Assembly: GCA_033032865.1 (NCBI GenBank)
Contig: JAWHQI010000257.1
Location: 124,001 to 188,000 of the forward strand
Direction of reading: 5' to 3'
Source of the DNA: Dactylorhiza incarnata
Taxonomy: Eukaryota; Streptophyta; Magnoliopsida; Asparagales; Orchidaceae
Length of the DNA stretch: 64,000 bases
The position numbers and the translations under genes were made by a program. The notes under the pieces are model-generated. The model was not told the origin of the DNA and searched no databases. It worked only from the letters and a program-made list of their open reading frames with translations. This document shows positions 27,111 through 39,279 of the stretch, in pieces. How positions within the stretch are numbered: the stretch's first letter is position 1; every line of letters begins with the position of its first letter.

Positions 27111-29049
27111 TGTACAACCCCGATGTTCGCCACTCGCGCTCAAGGAGGCGAGCCCAGAGGGGCGAACCCTGATCTCCGGCGAGGTAGGTCAAGGAAGAGC
27201 AAGAGACTGCGCAGGCGAGCGAGCCCAGCGGAGGGGAGTTAACCAGCTTCCTTGAAGCTCGCCGAGGTGGCGCAGGCTCGCGAGCTCCACTCGCGAGGAA
27301 AGCCATTTTGGGGTGCGGATAGCCATCCTGGGGTTCGCCGACCCAGAGGCTCGCGAGGGCAGTGTATGCGAGCCCGACCGGTTAAGGAGGAAGCTCGCCA
27401 GGCGAGCCCGGAACCTCTTGGGGTACAGTTAACCTCTTGGGGTACAGTTAGCCATTTTGGGGTGCGGATAGCCATCCTGGGGTTCGCCGACCCAGAGGCT
27501 CGCGAGGGCAGTGTATGCGAGCCCGACCGGTTAAGGAGGAAGCTCGCCAGGCGAGCCCGGAACCTCTTGGGGTACAGTTAGCCATTTTGGGGTACAGTTA
27601 GCCATTTTGGGGTGCGGATAGCCATCCTGGGGTTCGCCGACCCAGAGGCTCGCGAGGGCAGTGTATGCGAGCCCGACCGGTTAAGGAGGAAGCTCGCCAG
27701 GCGAGCCCGGAACCTCTTGGGGTACAGTTAGCCATTTTGGGGTACAGTTAGCCATTTTGGGGTGCGGATAGCCATCCTGGGGTTCGCCGACCCAGAGGCT
27801 CGCGAGGGCAGTGTATGCGAGCCCGACCGGTTAAGGAGGAAGCTCGCCAGGCGAGCCCGGAACCTCTTGGGGTACAGTTAACCTCTTGGGGTACAGTTAG
27901 CCATTTTGGGGTGCGGATAGCCATCCTGGGGTTCGCCGACCCAGAGGCTCGCGAGGGCAGTGTATGCGAGCCCGACCGGTTAAGGAGGAAGCTCGCCAGG
28001 CGAGCCCGGAACCTCTTGGGGTACAGTTAGCCATTTTGGGGTACAGTTAGCCATTTTGGGGTGCGGATAGCCATCCTGGGGTTCGCCGACCCAGAGGCTC
28101 GCGAGGGCAGTGTATGCGAGCCCGACCGGTTAAGGAGGAAGCTCGCCAGGCGAGCCCGGAACCTCTTGGGGTACAGTTAGCCATTTTGGGGTACAGTTAG
28201 CCATTTTGGGGTGCGGATAGCCATCCTGGGGTTCGCCGACCCAGAGGCTCGCGAGGGCAGTGTATGTGAGCCCGACCGGTTAAGGAGGAAGCTCGCCAGG
28301 CGAGCCCGGAACCTCTTGGGGTACAGTTAGCCATTTTGGGGTACAGTTAGCCATTTTGGGGTGCGGATAGCCATCCTGGGGTTCGCCGACCCGGGGGTTC
28401 GCGAGCTCCGCTCGCGAGGGCAGTCGGCTTGGCCGGGTCGCGAGGAGCGAGCCCAACCATCCGAGGAAGGGGTCCGCTAGGTGAGCCCGCCTCGAGTGAG
28501 AGTTGATAATACCTCTGGAGTTCACCGACCCAGAGGCTCGCGAGCTCCACTCGCGAGGGAGGTCGCGAAGCGGGCTGGCTCGCCCCGTAGAGGTCCAGGA
28601 AGGGATTTTTACCAAGAGGCCCCCGGTGGTCTGCACCTAGCCTCTCTAAACAGCGGAGTTTGGTTGTTAGCAGACCAATCCGGGGTGCGGATAGTAAGAC
28701 TGGACAGCGGGATTTGGCTATTGACAGACCACAAAACTGAAATCTATAAATAGACCTCAAAGGGCACCTTGGAAGTAGACGGTTCATTATCTGAGCTCTT
28801 CTCTCCCTAGGTCGCTTTGGTTTGGGCTCTCTAGCTCTCCAAGGTGCCCGAGTCTTAGCTTTGGCTTGGGAGGGGAAGCGCTCAACGATCTTCCGGGTTA
28901 GTGGAGGGACCTCCTCGCTGAGACTAGGGTCTTCGTTCTTTGCTCGAGTCGTCAATCTTACCTCTCCCGAGGGACCGGTAAGGGCTAGCTGCCCCTCATT
29001 TCGGTGAGGGCCCCGAGCTCCACTCGAGACCGAGAAATCGGTTTCAACA
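27111..29049 (+). repeat. Element C 3' LTR (1939 bp) with 7-copy tandem repeat
   Basis: Identical in plan to the 5' LTR, but with seven 149/150-bp units (27362, 27511, 27661, 27811, 27960, 28110, 28260; spacings 149,150,150 / 149,150,150). Five units fewer accounts for the whole 748-bp difference. Confidence 0.95.
28745..28752 (+). promoter_or_regulatory. TATA box of element C 3' LTR
   Basis: TATAAATA, the same position as 15862-15869 in the 5' LTR. It could drive read-out transcription into the B1 gag-pol frame that begins 300 bp downstream. Confidence 0.7.
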
Positions 29050-32000
29050 AAAATCGAAAGTCACTTAGGTTGGAACATCCTAATCAACCTATAATGGATC
29101 CAAACAATCAAAACGTAGATGATGAAGTTCATCAGGAAGGGCAAGACGTAGAAGGACAGGTAGAGCATAATGGACATCCGATTGAAAATAGAAGAACATG
29201 TCGCGATTATAACATGCCATATCGAGGGGGAGTCCAATTTAGTATAGCTAGGCCTGCCATTGAAGCTAATAACTTCAGGATAGATCCTACTGCCATGCAC
29301 TTAGTTCAAAACAGTAAATTTGGCGGACTAAATCACGAAGACCCCAACTCACATCTAAGGACGTTTATAGAAATTTGCGAGACATTCAAGATCAATGGTG
29401 CTTCAGATGAAGCTATTAAGCTACGCCTGTTCCCTTTTTCACTAGAAGGTAAAGCAAAAGATTGGTTGAACTCTATGCCTAATGCGTCGATCACAACTTG
29501 GACAACATTAATGGAAAAATTCTTAGCCAAGTATTTTCCCCCATCTAAAACGGCCAAGCTCATGCGAGACATATCTACATTTGTGCAAATTAATGGTGAA
29601 ACACTTTATGACGCGTGGGAACGTTTCAAAGACTTACTGCGGAAGTGTCCTCACCATGGCTTAGCCATCCATCAACAGGTGTGGACCTTTTACAATGGCC
29701 TCCAGACATCCACTATGATTCAAGTGGATGGAGCTGCGGGAGGATCATTGATGAATAAGTATCCCGAAGATGCTTACTCGATATTAGATGATTTGTCTTC
29801 CAATAACTATCACTCCATTGACCGACAATCGACATCCTCTACGGCCGGTTTATATCAAGTCGACCAATTGACTTCTTTTGCGGCCCAAATGACCGCCCAG
29901 TTCAATTCAATGAATAAGAGGTTAGATGCTTTAACTTTAAACCAAACTCATATGACTCCCCAAGTAAATAGCATATCTAACCCCATGCCTAACATGCCTA
30001 CCATGAATCCTTCACTCACAATAGAACAACTTATTAGCCACAATGAGGAAGCTAATTATATTAGTGGTCAACAAAGGCAACATAATAATGCATTCTCAAA
30101 TAATTATAATCCCGAATGGCGAAACCACCCAAACTTTTCATGGAAAAATAATTCTGGAATGACTCCTACAAACTTATTCAATTCAAATTCTAATCCTCAC
30201 CAAAACCACAATTTCAATCAACAAGGAGCACCTAGGAAACTAACGGATGATTTTATCATTGAATCCATGCAAAAGAACGACGCACGTGTGTCTAGCTTAG
30301 AGGGATCATTACGCATAATTGAATCTCAACTAGGTCAAATTGCCAATGCATTAAACCTTAGACCTCAAGGAACACTTCCAGCCGATACAACCCCTAATCC
30401 TAAAGGTGATAATCAACAATGTAAGGCGGTAATGCTACGGAGTGGAAAAGAGTTAGAAAGTGGTTACCCTAAGGAACAAACCAAGAAGAGTAGTGATGAA
30501 AATAATTTAGAGAGTGTAATTCTTAGCAAGCCAAATGAAGAACTAACAACCAAAAATAACGGTAAGGACGAAGATGAAGTAGAGATAGTAGGGGAGAATA
30601 AGTCGACAACTAAATCTGAATATCTAAAGAAGAAGGAGAGTGAAATTGTATACCCTCCACCACCTTTCCCTCAAAGATTAAGAAAGAGCAAGTTAGATCA
30701 TCAATTTCAAAAATTCTTAGAAATATTCAAGAAATTGCAAATTAATATTCCATTTGCAGAAGCCTTAGAACAAATGCCCAGTTACGTCAAATTTATGAAA
30801 GATATCCTTACTAAAAAGAGAAAATTTGGAGTAAATGAAACGGTAGCACTCACTCATGAGTGCAGCGCAATCCTTCAAAAGAAACTTCCCCTGAAATTAA
30901 AAGATCCGGGAAGTTTTACCATACCATGCTCCATTGGATATCAATTTGAAGGAAAGGCATTGTGTGATCTAGGGGCAAGTATTAACTTAATGCCTCTTTC
31001 GATTTATAAGAAGTTGGGATTAGGTGATATTACAAGAACATCGCTTACTTTGCAATTAGCCGATAAGACGCTTGCTTTTCCAAAAGGAATTATAGAAGAT
31101 GTATTAGTAAAGGTGGATAAGTTCATTTTCCCTGCTGATTTTGTTGTTTTAGACATGGAGGAGGACAAGGAAGTTCTCATTATTGTAGGGAGGCCATTCT
31201 TAGCAACCGGGAGAACCTTAATAGATGTGCATAAAGGTGAATTGACTATGAGAGTCAATGATGAGCATGTTACTTTTAATGTGCTCAAGGCTATGAAATA
31301 TCCTCATATGAAAGAAAATGAAATGGAGGATGTTCGAAGTATATCACTTTATGATTATGATTTGAAATTTAAAGTGAGTAGTCAAGATGATACATTGTTA
31401 CGGATATTAACAAATGAAGAGTTATCTGATGATGATGAGGACGTTCATGAATGTTTACAAGTCCTTAAAGGGCCATCTACATTTTTTCGTAAACCGGAAC
31501 CACTAGAGATGCCGGAGAAATCATTAGCGGATAAGCCTTCAATCATAAATCCACCAACATTAGAATTAAAGCCTCTTCCGGATCATCTCATGTATGCATA
31601 TTTAGGAGATAATGACACTTTGCCTATTATAATTAACGCTAAGTTGTCTCCTGAACAAAATAATAAATTGATTAATTTATTGAAACAATATAAGATAGCT
31701 ATTGGTTGGACCATGGCAGATATACGGGGAATTAGCCCTTCCTTGTGTATGCATAAAATACTCTTAGAGGAGTCATTTAAGGGATCAATAGAACATCAGC
31801 GTCGCTTAAGCCCACCCATGAAAGAAGTCGTTAAAAAAGAAATTATCAAATGGCTAGACGCAGGAATTATATATCCTATCTCGGATAGTGCTTGGGTTTC
31901 ACCGGTACAGTGCGTTCCGAAGAAAGGAGGAATGACTGTAGTTAAAAATGACAATAATGAATTGATTCCTACACGAACTGTAACGGGTTGGCGCATTTGT

Positions 32001-34451
32001 ATGGACTATCGAAAATTAAATAAAGCCACTAGGAAAGATCACTTCCCTTTGCCATTCATAGATCAAGTCTTGGACAAATTAGCGGGAAATGACTTTTTCT
32101 GTTTCTTAGATGGCTATTCTGGGTACAACCAGATCACTGTTGATCCGGAAGACCAAGAGAAGACCACCTTTACGTGTCCATATGGAACCTTTGCATTTAG
32201 AAGAATGCCCTTTGGTTTATGTAATGCACCGGCAACTTTTCAACGATGCATGATAGCAATTTTCTCGGACATCATGGATGAAGGTATAGAGATCTTCATG
32301 GATGACTTTTCTATCTTTGGTAAGTCATTTGATGCATGCTTAGAATGTCTAGAAAAGGTGCTCACACGATGTGTTGAAACTAATCTCGTATTAAACTGGG
32401 AAAAGTGCCACCTCATGGTCCGCAAAGGGATAGTTTTAGGACATCATGTTTCTAAAACCGGGCTAGAAGTAGATAAGGCGAAAATAGAAGTGATTGAAAA
32501 ATTACCGCCTCCTAAAAATGTAAAGATGTTGCGAAGCTTCTTAGGACATGCTGGGTTCTATAGAATATTTATTAAGGATTTTGCAAAGATCGCCAAACCA
32601 TTGAGTGGTTTGTTAGAAAAAGATGTGAAATTTCATTTTGATGATGCTTGTTTACGTGCTTTTGATGAACTCAAAACTTGTTTAACTACGGCTCCTATTG
32701 TGGTTGCCCCTGAGTGGGAAGAACCTTTTGTATTGATGTGTGATGCAAGTGACTATGCTGTAGGTGTTGTGTTAGGGCAAGTGCGGGAGAAAGTTTTTCA
32801 TACAATAGCTTACGCTAGTAAGACCTTGATTGAAGCTCAGATTAATTACAACACCACTGAAAAAGAATTACTAGCAGTTGTATTTGCTTTCGAGAAATTT
32901 AGATCGTATCTTTTATGCACTAAGGTTATAGTATTCACGGATCACGCGGCTATCCGTTATTTAATGGAAAAGAAAGACGCAAAACCACGTTTGATCCGTT
33001 GGGTGCTTTTATTACAAGAGTTTGATCTAGAGATAAAAGATAGGAAGGGTGTAGATAACCCGGTAGCAGATCACCTCTCTAGAATTGAATGTACTGAATC
33101 ATCCGTTCGTGCTGAAATTGATGAGAGATTCCCGGATGAGTATTTATTAACTATTTCAGAATTTTCCGCACCTTGGTATGCGGACTATGTAAATTACATA
33201 GTGAGTAAGGTTTTCCCACCGGACATACATTATCAACAAAAGAAGAGATTCTTACATCAAATACGCTCTTATTTTTGGGATGAACCCTACTTGTTTAAAC
33301 TTGGAGCAGACGGAGTTATGCGAAGATGTATACCGGAAGAAGAAATGAAAACTATCCTGGAAAAATGTCACAACTCACCATATGGAGGACACTTCATGGG
33401 AAATAGAACGGCCATGAAAGTTCTAGAATCGGGTTTCTTTTGGCCGACTTTGTTTCGGGATGCGAATGAGTTTGTGAAACGGTGTGATCGTTGTCAACGA
33501 AGTGATAACATTAAGAAAACGGATGCAATGCCAATGAATATAATATTAGAAGTTGAAATGTTTGATGTTTGGGGTCTTGATTTTATGGGACCATTCGTGA
33601 ATTCCAAAGGCAATCTATATATTCTTCTAGCAGTAGATTACGTTTCTAAGTGGGTTGAAGCAATAGCTACGACCAAAAATGATGCTAAGGTAGTCTTGCA
33701 TTTTCTAAAAAATTACATTTTTAATCGCTTTGGGACCCCGAGAGCCATTATTAGTGACGGGGGTAGTCACTTCTGCAACAACCAATTTGCTTCTCTGTTA
33801 AGAAAATATGGGGTGACCCATAAGGTTGCATTAGCTTACCACCCCCAAACAAATGGACTAGCTGAAGTTTCCAATCGAGAAATTAAAAAAATCCTTGCAC
33901 GGACTGTTAGCACAAACTGCAAAGATTGGTCTCAGAAACTTAACGACGCATTATGGGCTTACCGAACCGCTTACAAAACGCCAATAGGTCTAACCCCATA
34001 TCGTCTAGTCTATGGAAAGTCGTGCCATCTACCTTTAGAATTGGAACACCGTGCGTATTGGGCAATCAAGAAAATTAATTTTGACTTTAAAAATGCAAGT
34101 AAAAATCGCCTTCTGCAACTTAATGAGTTGGAGGAATTACGGATGAACGCGTATGAAAGCTCCCGAATCTACAAAGAACGGACAAAAAAATGGCACGATC
34201 AACGCCTAGTGGAAAAAAATATCGAACCAGGACAATTGGTCTTACTTTTTAATTCTCGCTTAAAATTTTTCCCGGGCAAATTAAAATCTCGCTGGTCGGG
34301 TCCATTCAGAGTCAAAGAAGTGCATCCGTATGGGGCCATAACCATCTTGAATGAAAAAGATGGTACAACATTCAAAGTAAATGGGCAACGAGTCAAGTTG
34401 TATCGAGAGGACGAAGTTGATCAAGTGGTATCTTTCATCACTCTTCATTAA
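29050..34451 (+). pseudogene. gag-pol: B1 gag-pol polyprotein from codon 24 onward
   Basis: The rest of the Athila polyprotein separated from its start by element C; joined to 13411-13479 the frame is 1821 codons, as in B2. No internal stop or frameshift. Gag core ([16 protein letters not shown]), protease DLGAS, RT FMDD, RNase [10 protein letters not shown] and integrase D,D-35-E are all present. Differences from B2 include I for R in the conserved [10 protein letters not shown] motif, L for F in CHFMVRKG, R for S in IKDSKG, and K for N in TRNDHF. An ORF begins earlier, at 29004, because the element C LTR happens to be open in this frame; that start is not the original. With its promoter and first 23 codons 15.6 kb away, the unit is inactive as a retrotransposon. 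Confidence 0.92.
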
Positions 34452-35098
34452 AACGCGAGTCTTGACTATGTCCTGCCGGGACACAAAATTAGGCGCTTAT
34501 TGGGAGGCAACCCAACTCTCATGTTTCAATTTATCACTTTTATCAATCAAATTTTGATCAGGTGAACTATGCATTATCTTTATTTCTATAATATTTATTA
34601 TTATCTCTGTGTTTCGTTCATTTTACAATTAATGCAAGACTAATAGATGAATTTGGGATATGTTACAACATCATAAAAAAAAAGTCATGACTTTATTCCC
34701 TCTGTCTTTTTTTTCGCCTATCTTAACCTGCACATGGAGTTCGTCGATCGGATTTTTATCTCTGTTTCGTTCACTTGAACCGGTTCATTTGGACCCTCTA
34801 AAACCAAACCGGTCTATTAAAACTATCCCTTTCCTAACCCTAGCATCGCATTTCTCATTTCCTTTCTCCCCGTCGTCCCGTTCCTGCCCCACTCGTCACG
34901 ACGCCAACTGCGACTTCGCCGGTTCTGCGACGAACATCGACGGCTCCAAACCAAGACGCAGGCGGCGGCTCCGCTCTTGTTCCTCCTTCTCCGGCGTTTG
35001 CTGAATTCAACTCCCCCTTCCGGTATCTCCTCTCAATCTTGATTTTAACCATATTTTCGATTAGGGTTCTTCTCCTAAATCTTCTCCACCGCATAGGT
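34452..35098 (+). other. B1 pol to third-ORF spacer with predicted UTR intron 35023-35096
   Basis: It resembles a plant gene leader: TATTAAAA near 34816, a CTAACCCTAGC telo-box-like motif near 34837, then a pyrimidine-rich stretch and a 74-bp GT-AG interval (TTCCG|GTATCT ... GCATAG|GT) ending two bases before the ATG. Short ORFs at 34660-35004 and on the minus strand are not supported. Confidence 0.5.
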
Positions 35099-36232
35099 AT
35101 GACTGCAAAACGCAAACAAAAAGAGATTGCCCATAGAGATTTGCGTTTTGTAAATGCGGAAGCCAAGCAACGGTTCGATACACTAAAATCAAAATCGATT
35201 ATCTACGAACGTGGTTTTGAGATAGAAAAACAAAACTGGAGTAGGGAATATGTGCAAACTATAGAAGATCTGGGATGGGCTTCTTTCTGTAACCCACGAA
35301 AGGAAGCTATATTGCCATGGGTTTACGAGTTTTACTCCAATGCCAAGTTCATCCGTGATGACAAAGTCCTTGTGCGAGGGGAGGAGGTCGACATTTCAGA
35401 AAATGCCATTAACGCCTACTTCGATTTGGAAACACCCAATAATGATGACTTCGCTCGACTTCAATCAAACACTACCCACGCCATAGTTGCAGCTAATCTT
35501 TGCCATACCTTGGATACCGATTATGAAATAACAGGCGCACGTGCATTTCAGTCCACGACATTCAATAGGATAGCCAAAGTTTGGTTGTTGTTCATTAACG
35601 CAAGCTTGATACCTACGAAGCACTCCAATCAGATTACCATGGACAGAGCATTACTCATCTATGCGATACGTAAGGGGGTCAAGATGAATGTGGGGCGGTT
35701 GATCTCGTCTCAAATACGGAAGAAAGGTTTGACGGAAGGGGGTCGACAGCTTTGGTTTCCAACACTCATTACAGAATTATGCCGTTGCGCTGGTGTTAGA
35801 GCGGACGAAAACGATTTCGTCACGCTAGTTGGTCACCATATCACTCCAACAGTCATCAATACCAACATCAAGGTATCCACAGACCGCACTCCGGGGAAGA
35901 AAGTTAACAGTGGTAATTCTTCTACCAACAGTCAACAGGCCGGTTATATCACCAAACGGGAGAAGTTATCTTTCATGCAAAATCTCGAATATCTTAAAGA
36001 ATATGTGCGCCACCAACATGTATACCTCAATGCGAGACTGGATTTCTACTTCGACAATCAAGCTAAATTACTTAAGAAAGCTAAGATATCGGTTGCCAGC
36101 CCCACGTTCCCATCTCAATCCAGATTTGATGATGACGGGTACTTTTTACACTCAGATGGCGAGCGCGCTGACCCGACAGCGGAAACCGACGACGAGGACG
36201 AGGAAGACGACGAGTGCGAGGAAGACAACTAG
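35099..36232 (+). CDS. Athila third ORF (env-position protein), B1, intact
   Basis: 377 aa from MTAKRKQKEIAH. It shares the element A core: YERGF, ASFCNPRKEAILPWVYEFYSNAKF, AKVWLLFINASLIPTK, DRALLIYAIRKG and GRLISSQIRKK. This is the plant 'putative plant transposon protein' domain covering about residues 40-240. The C-terminus is acidic (DDEDEEDDECEED). No signal peptide or transmembrane helix is evident. The 35099 ATG directly follows a predicted intron. An upstream in-frame ATG at 35039 lies inside that intron and is not preferred. It is the only full-length copy in the array. Confidence 0.8.
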   Translation: MTAKRKQKEIAHRDLRFVNAEAKQRFDTLKSKSIIYERGFEIEKQNWSREYVQTIEDLGWASFCNPRKEAILPWVYEFYSNAKFIRDDKVLVRGEEVDISENAINAYFDLETPNNDDFARLQSNTTHAIVAANLCHTLDTDYEITGARAFQSTTFNRIAKVWLLFINASLIPTKHSNQITMDRALLIYAIRKGVKMNVGRLISSQIRKKGLTEGGRQLWFPTLITELCRCAGVRADENDFVTLVGHHITPTVINTNIKVSTDRTPGKKVNSGNSSTNSQQAGYITKREKLSFMQNLEYLKEYVRHQHVYLNARLDFYFDNQAKLLKKAKISVASPTFPSQSRFDDDGYFLHSDGERADPTAETDDEDEEDDECEEDN

Positions 36233-36642
36233 TATATTTCTTGTTTTGCTTAGTTCTCAGATTTTGTCGTATTTTGTTTTATTTTGGACTAGCACTTTTC
36301 ATGGTGAATGCTTTGAACTGTTTTGGATGTTATTAACTAGACTATAATCTGGGTTCTATTAATTTGGCTAGTTTTGAATAGTTACTAACGATGGTAATGA
36401 TATATACTTGATGTTGTTAATCTACATGCTCACCTTGATGTTAGTAGATATGGATATCGATGCTCTACAATAATCTGGTTACCCTTTCAACAATTGTTGC
36501 AACATGGCTGCAAGAAAATATAAACAAAAATGCTAGTGGCCGGCTTCTCAATCTCCGATTTCAGGGGAGTGTTCTATACCATTTTCTATTTTTTATTATG
36601 TCCTTCATTACTCTGTTATCCCTATGAAAATCCCGTCAAATA

Positions 36643-36683
36643 TTTGCTAGGGACTAGCAAACATACAAGTGTGGGGGTGGTGG
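36643..36683 (+). promoter_or_regulatory. Internal hairpin plus PPT-like tract (B1)
   Basis: Perfect hairpin TTTGCTAG-GGA-CTAGCAAA (36643-36661), then GTGTGGGGGTGGTGG (36669-36683). It duplicates the terminal module 1.15 kb downstream. The B2 copy is at 46935-46975. Confidence 0.65.
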
Positions 36684-37799
36684 AATCACCTCCACCGATT
36701 GTTTGATATGTACTTTGTTGATTATTAATTTGCAGAATCTTATTATTTCTTTCGAAATGTCAAAACTAGTTGAGTTATTCAAGTTGAATTAATTGAGAGG
36801 CTAGTCAAGCGTAAGAATTCATTGCGTGACTTTTGAAGTTAATAAGATATGTAAAGCTCTCTAAAGTATTTCCATCTTGCACTTTATTCTTTAAAAGAGT
36901 TTGTTCCCTACATACCATTTTTATTGATTTTCAAAGTTAGTAGTGAAATGGTGATTTAGAACTGAGGCGATGATGCATGCCAAAACATTGAGATTAGATA
37001 GTAAAAGCCACGTTGAATCATTCTTGCACCATAAAGCTTACATCGTGATCATTCACTATCCTTGGAGCCTACACTTTTGTCAGTTTGACATTTCCTTACG
37101 TTATCACCAGTTACATCTTATTAATCTTTTTAGTTATGGGTGTTTAGTGATTTAAAAAAAAATGATTGTCATAGTGATATGTGGCCTAAGTATGTTTACA
37201 CATACTTGGAATGATCCCAACTATGAAGTAAAAAAAAAATGATGAAATGATTGTCATAGTGATATGTGGCCTAAGTATGTCTACACATACTTGGAATAAT
37301 CCCAACTATGAAGTAAAAAAAAAAAGTATGTCGTTTGTTAACTAAACCCCATAATCTGAAAATTTATTGAGATTGTAACTAGAGAAATATCCTTGTTGTC
37401 AAAAATTCAATCATAACTTCACAATTAAGCCCAAGCCTATTCAAGTAAAAGCCTTTGGTTATATTTCTTTCACTTAGCTATTAAACTCTTGTGGAGGATA
37501 CATCAAAGATTCAGTCTATTCTTACTCTTATCTATTGACGAGGAAGTTGAATAAAATGAGTTGTTAGAGAGTAAATGATTTTAAAGAATAGCACATACAA
37601 CACTAGGAAATCTTATTTGAGCTTTACATTATCGAACTAATGGAGGAGTACATGCTTGAAATGTTAATGATTAACAAGTTTTCTCAATTGTTAATGTGAA
37701 TTTCTTGAGTAGCTTTGATTATTTTCCCTCAAGAGTAAGGTTCTCAAATTTATATTTTGATAGATATATCATCATTCAATCTATTGATATAATTTACTC

Positions 37800-37835
37800 T
37801 TGCTAGAGACTAGCAAAGGTTTAAGTGTGGGGGTG
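37800..37835 (+). promoter_or_regulatory. Terminal hairpin and polypurine tract (B1)
   Basis: Hairpin TTGCTAG-AGA-CTAGCAA, spacer, then GTGTGGGGGTG abutting LTR2. The B2 copy is at 48090-48125 next to LTR3. Confidence 0.85.
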
Positions 37836-39143
37836 TGATAACTTCTCAAAAAGAAGTTATCTTTATCCATAATTAAGCTCAATTTGTCTAAAATGTTTGA
37901 AGAATTTGGATTTATATGTACTAAATATGTGAAATTTATCATTTTGGTCAAGTTTGGATATTATCACTATTTTCGTATGTTTTTATTGTAGAAATCCCGA
38001 AGAAACCAACTTGAGGGGATCCAAAAGAAGACATAAGAAAGTACAGAAAATATGTTGCAGCAGAGTTACAACTTAAAATTTTCGGCCAAATCTAGTACAA
38101 AAATTACAACAGAAAATGTTGTAACTTTTTCTAAAAAAGGTTGTAACATTTTTCGCGAATTCTGAAATTTTCAAATACGAAAATACTTCGATTTGACGGT
38201 TACAACAGTGGAGAGATGCATCCATTCGGCCATGAGAAGTTTCTAAAAGGGTAGTCGACTATATAAGAGGAAATATGAGAGAGAAAAAGCACCTTTGGAC
38301 ATTTTCACTCAAGAGGATTTGAGATCTAGGGTTTGGGCGGCTTTTGGAGGAAGAAGACTCCATTAAAGAAGAAGACCCGAATTTCTCGCAGCATGTCTTG
38401 TAAGATCATTCTAGTTTTGTGTTGTACTTCCCTATTCATGAACTAAATCTCTAGAGTCTTGTAAAATGTGAGTACTTTGATTTGTTATGGTGTGATGAAA
38501 CTTTCTTTGCTTATGATCAAATCTTGAAGAATTGTCTTTATGGAATGTTAGATCTTTATGTTAAAACTTGTGGCCAAAGTTTTTCTTCTTCTACGGCGCT
38601 CCATAATTCGAGAGATGAGTTGCGTACGTGTATCTATTATTCCATATAGCATATCAATGAGAAAGAGACTTCGAATTTATGTTAGCAACTTTGATTTTTA
38701 TTTTCATCAAAGTTCTTCACTTCACCTTAGTTAGAGACGACAAGGGTAGTTAAGGATCTAGTGATTTCCGATATCGAGAGATACGGAGCTCTGCCTTAAA
38801 ATCGTTGCAAGATGATGAATCAAGATTTCTCATAATTATTCTTAAGTCTTTCGCCATAATAATCAAAGGAAAGCATATTACAAGACTTATTATCCTTATT
38901 TGATAAAAAGTACATCCAAACATTAGATCTAATTTTCTCATTAGTATTTTAAAAACTAGATTTTCCTTAACCATTTCTAAATTACCTCATTTGAATGACT
39001 TGGATTTGAAGAAACGACATATCTGGTATTTGTAAGCACTGAATTAGACACTTCTCCGAAGGAACGATCTTTACTCACATTATATTACTTGAGCCGGCAC
39101 GTGCACTTGCGTACAAAATACGCAACCGTTTTAGGGCGTATCA
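37836..39143 (+). repeat. Athila LTR2 (shared by B1 and B2)
   Basis: 1308 bp. It serves as 3' LTR of B1 and 5' LTR of B2, with TATATAAG at 38260-38267. I saw no difference from LTR3. Confidence 0.93.
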
Positions 39144-39150
39144 AGTTTTT

Positions 39151-39168
39151 TGGCGCCGTTGCCGGGGA
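39151..39168 (+). promoter_or_regulatory. Primer-binding site, tRNA-Asp (B2)
   Basis: TGGCGCCGTTGCCGGGGA, seven bases after LTR2. Confidence 0.93.
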
Positions 39169-39279
39169 AGTGCAACGAATTTAGTGTTTTCTTACAATAT
39201 TAGTGAATCTTAGTATTTGGAGCCCAAGTTTTAATTTTTAGTTTAATTGTAGTTATTATTGTTTGTTATTTTGTGGTGC

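Larger units (their letters stand above)
13480..29049 (+). mobile_element. Element C: Tat-lineage Ty3/gypsy retrotransposon (15.6 kb)
   Basis: TG...CA ends and a perfect AAAAT TSD. Order: 5' LTR 13480-16166, PBS, short ORF, gag-pol 16682-21835, a 97-bp tandem array, two antisense genes 23251-25191 and 25686-26917, PPT, 3' LTR 27111-29049. A second plant-type RNase H inside pol and antisense ORFs after pol are Tat hallmarks. The element is GC-rich and very CpG-rich, unlike its AT-rich Athila host. Outside the LTR tandem arrays I saw a single LTR difference (T16085 versus C28968), so the insertion is very recent. Confidence 0.95.
36233..37835 (+). other. B1 3' non-coding region
   Basis: AT-rich with no credible gene. 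It contains the internal hairpin-PPT module at 36643-36683, a pair of direct repeats around 37165-37320 (each with TGTGGCCTAAGTATGT and CCCAACTATGAAGTAAAAA), and the terminal hairpin (37800-37816) plus PPT (37825-37835). A 61-aa ORF at 36970-37155 has no recognisable family. Confidence 0.7.
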
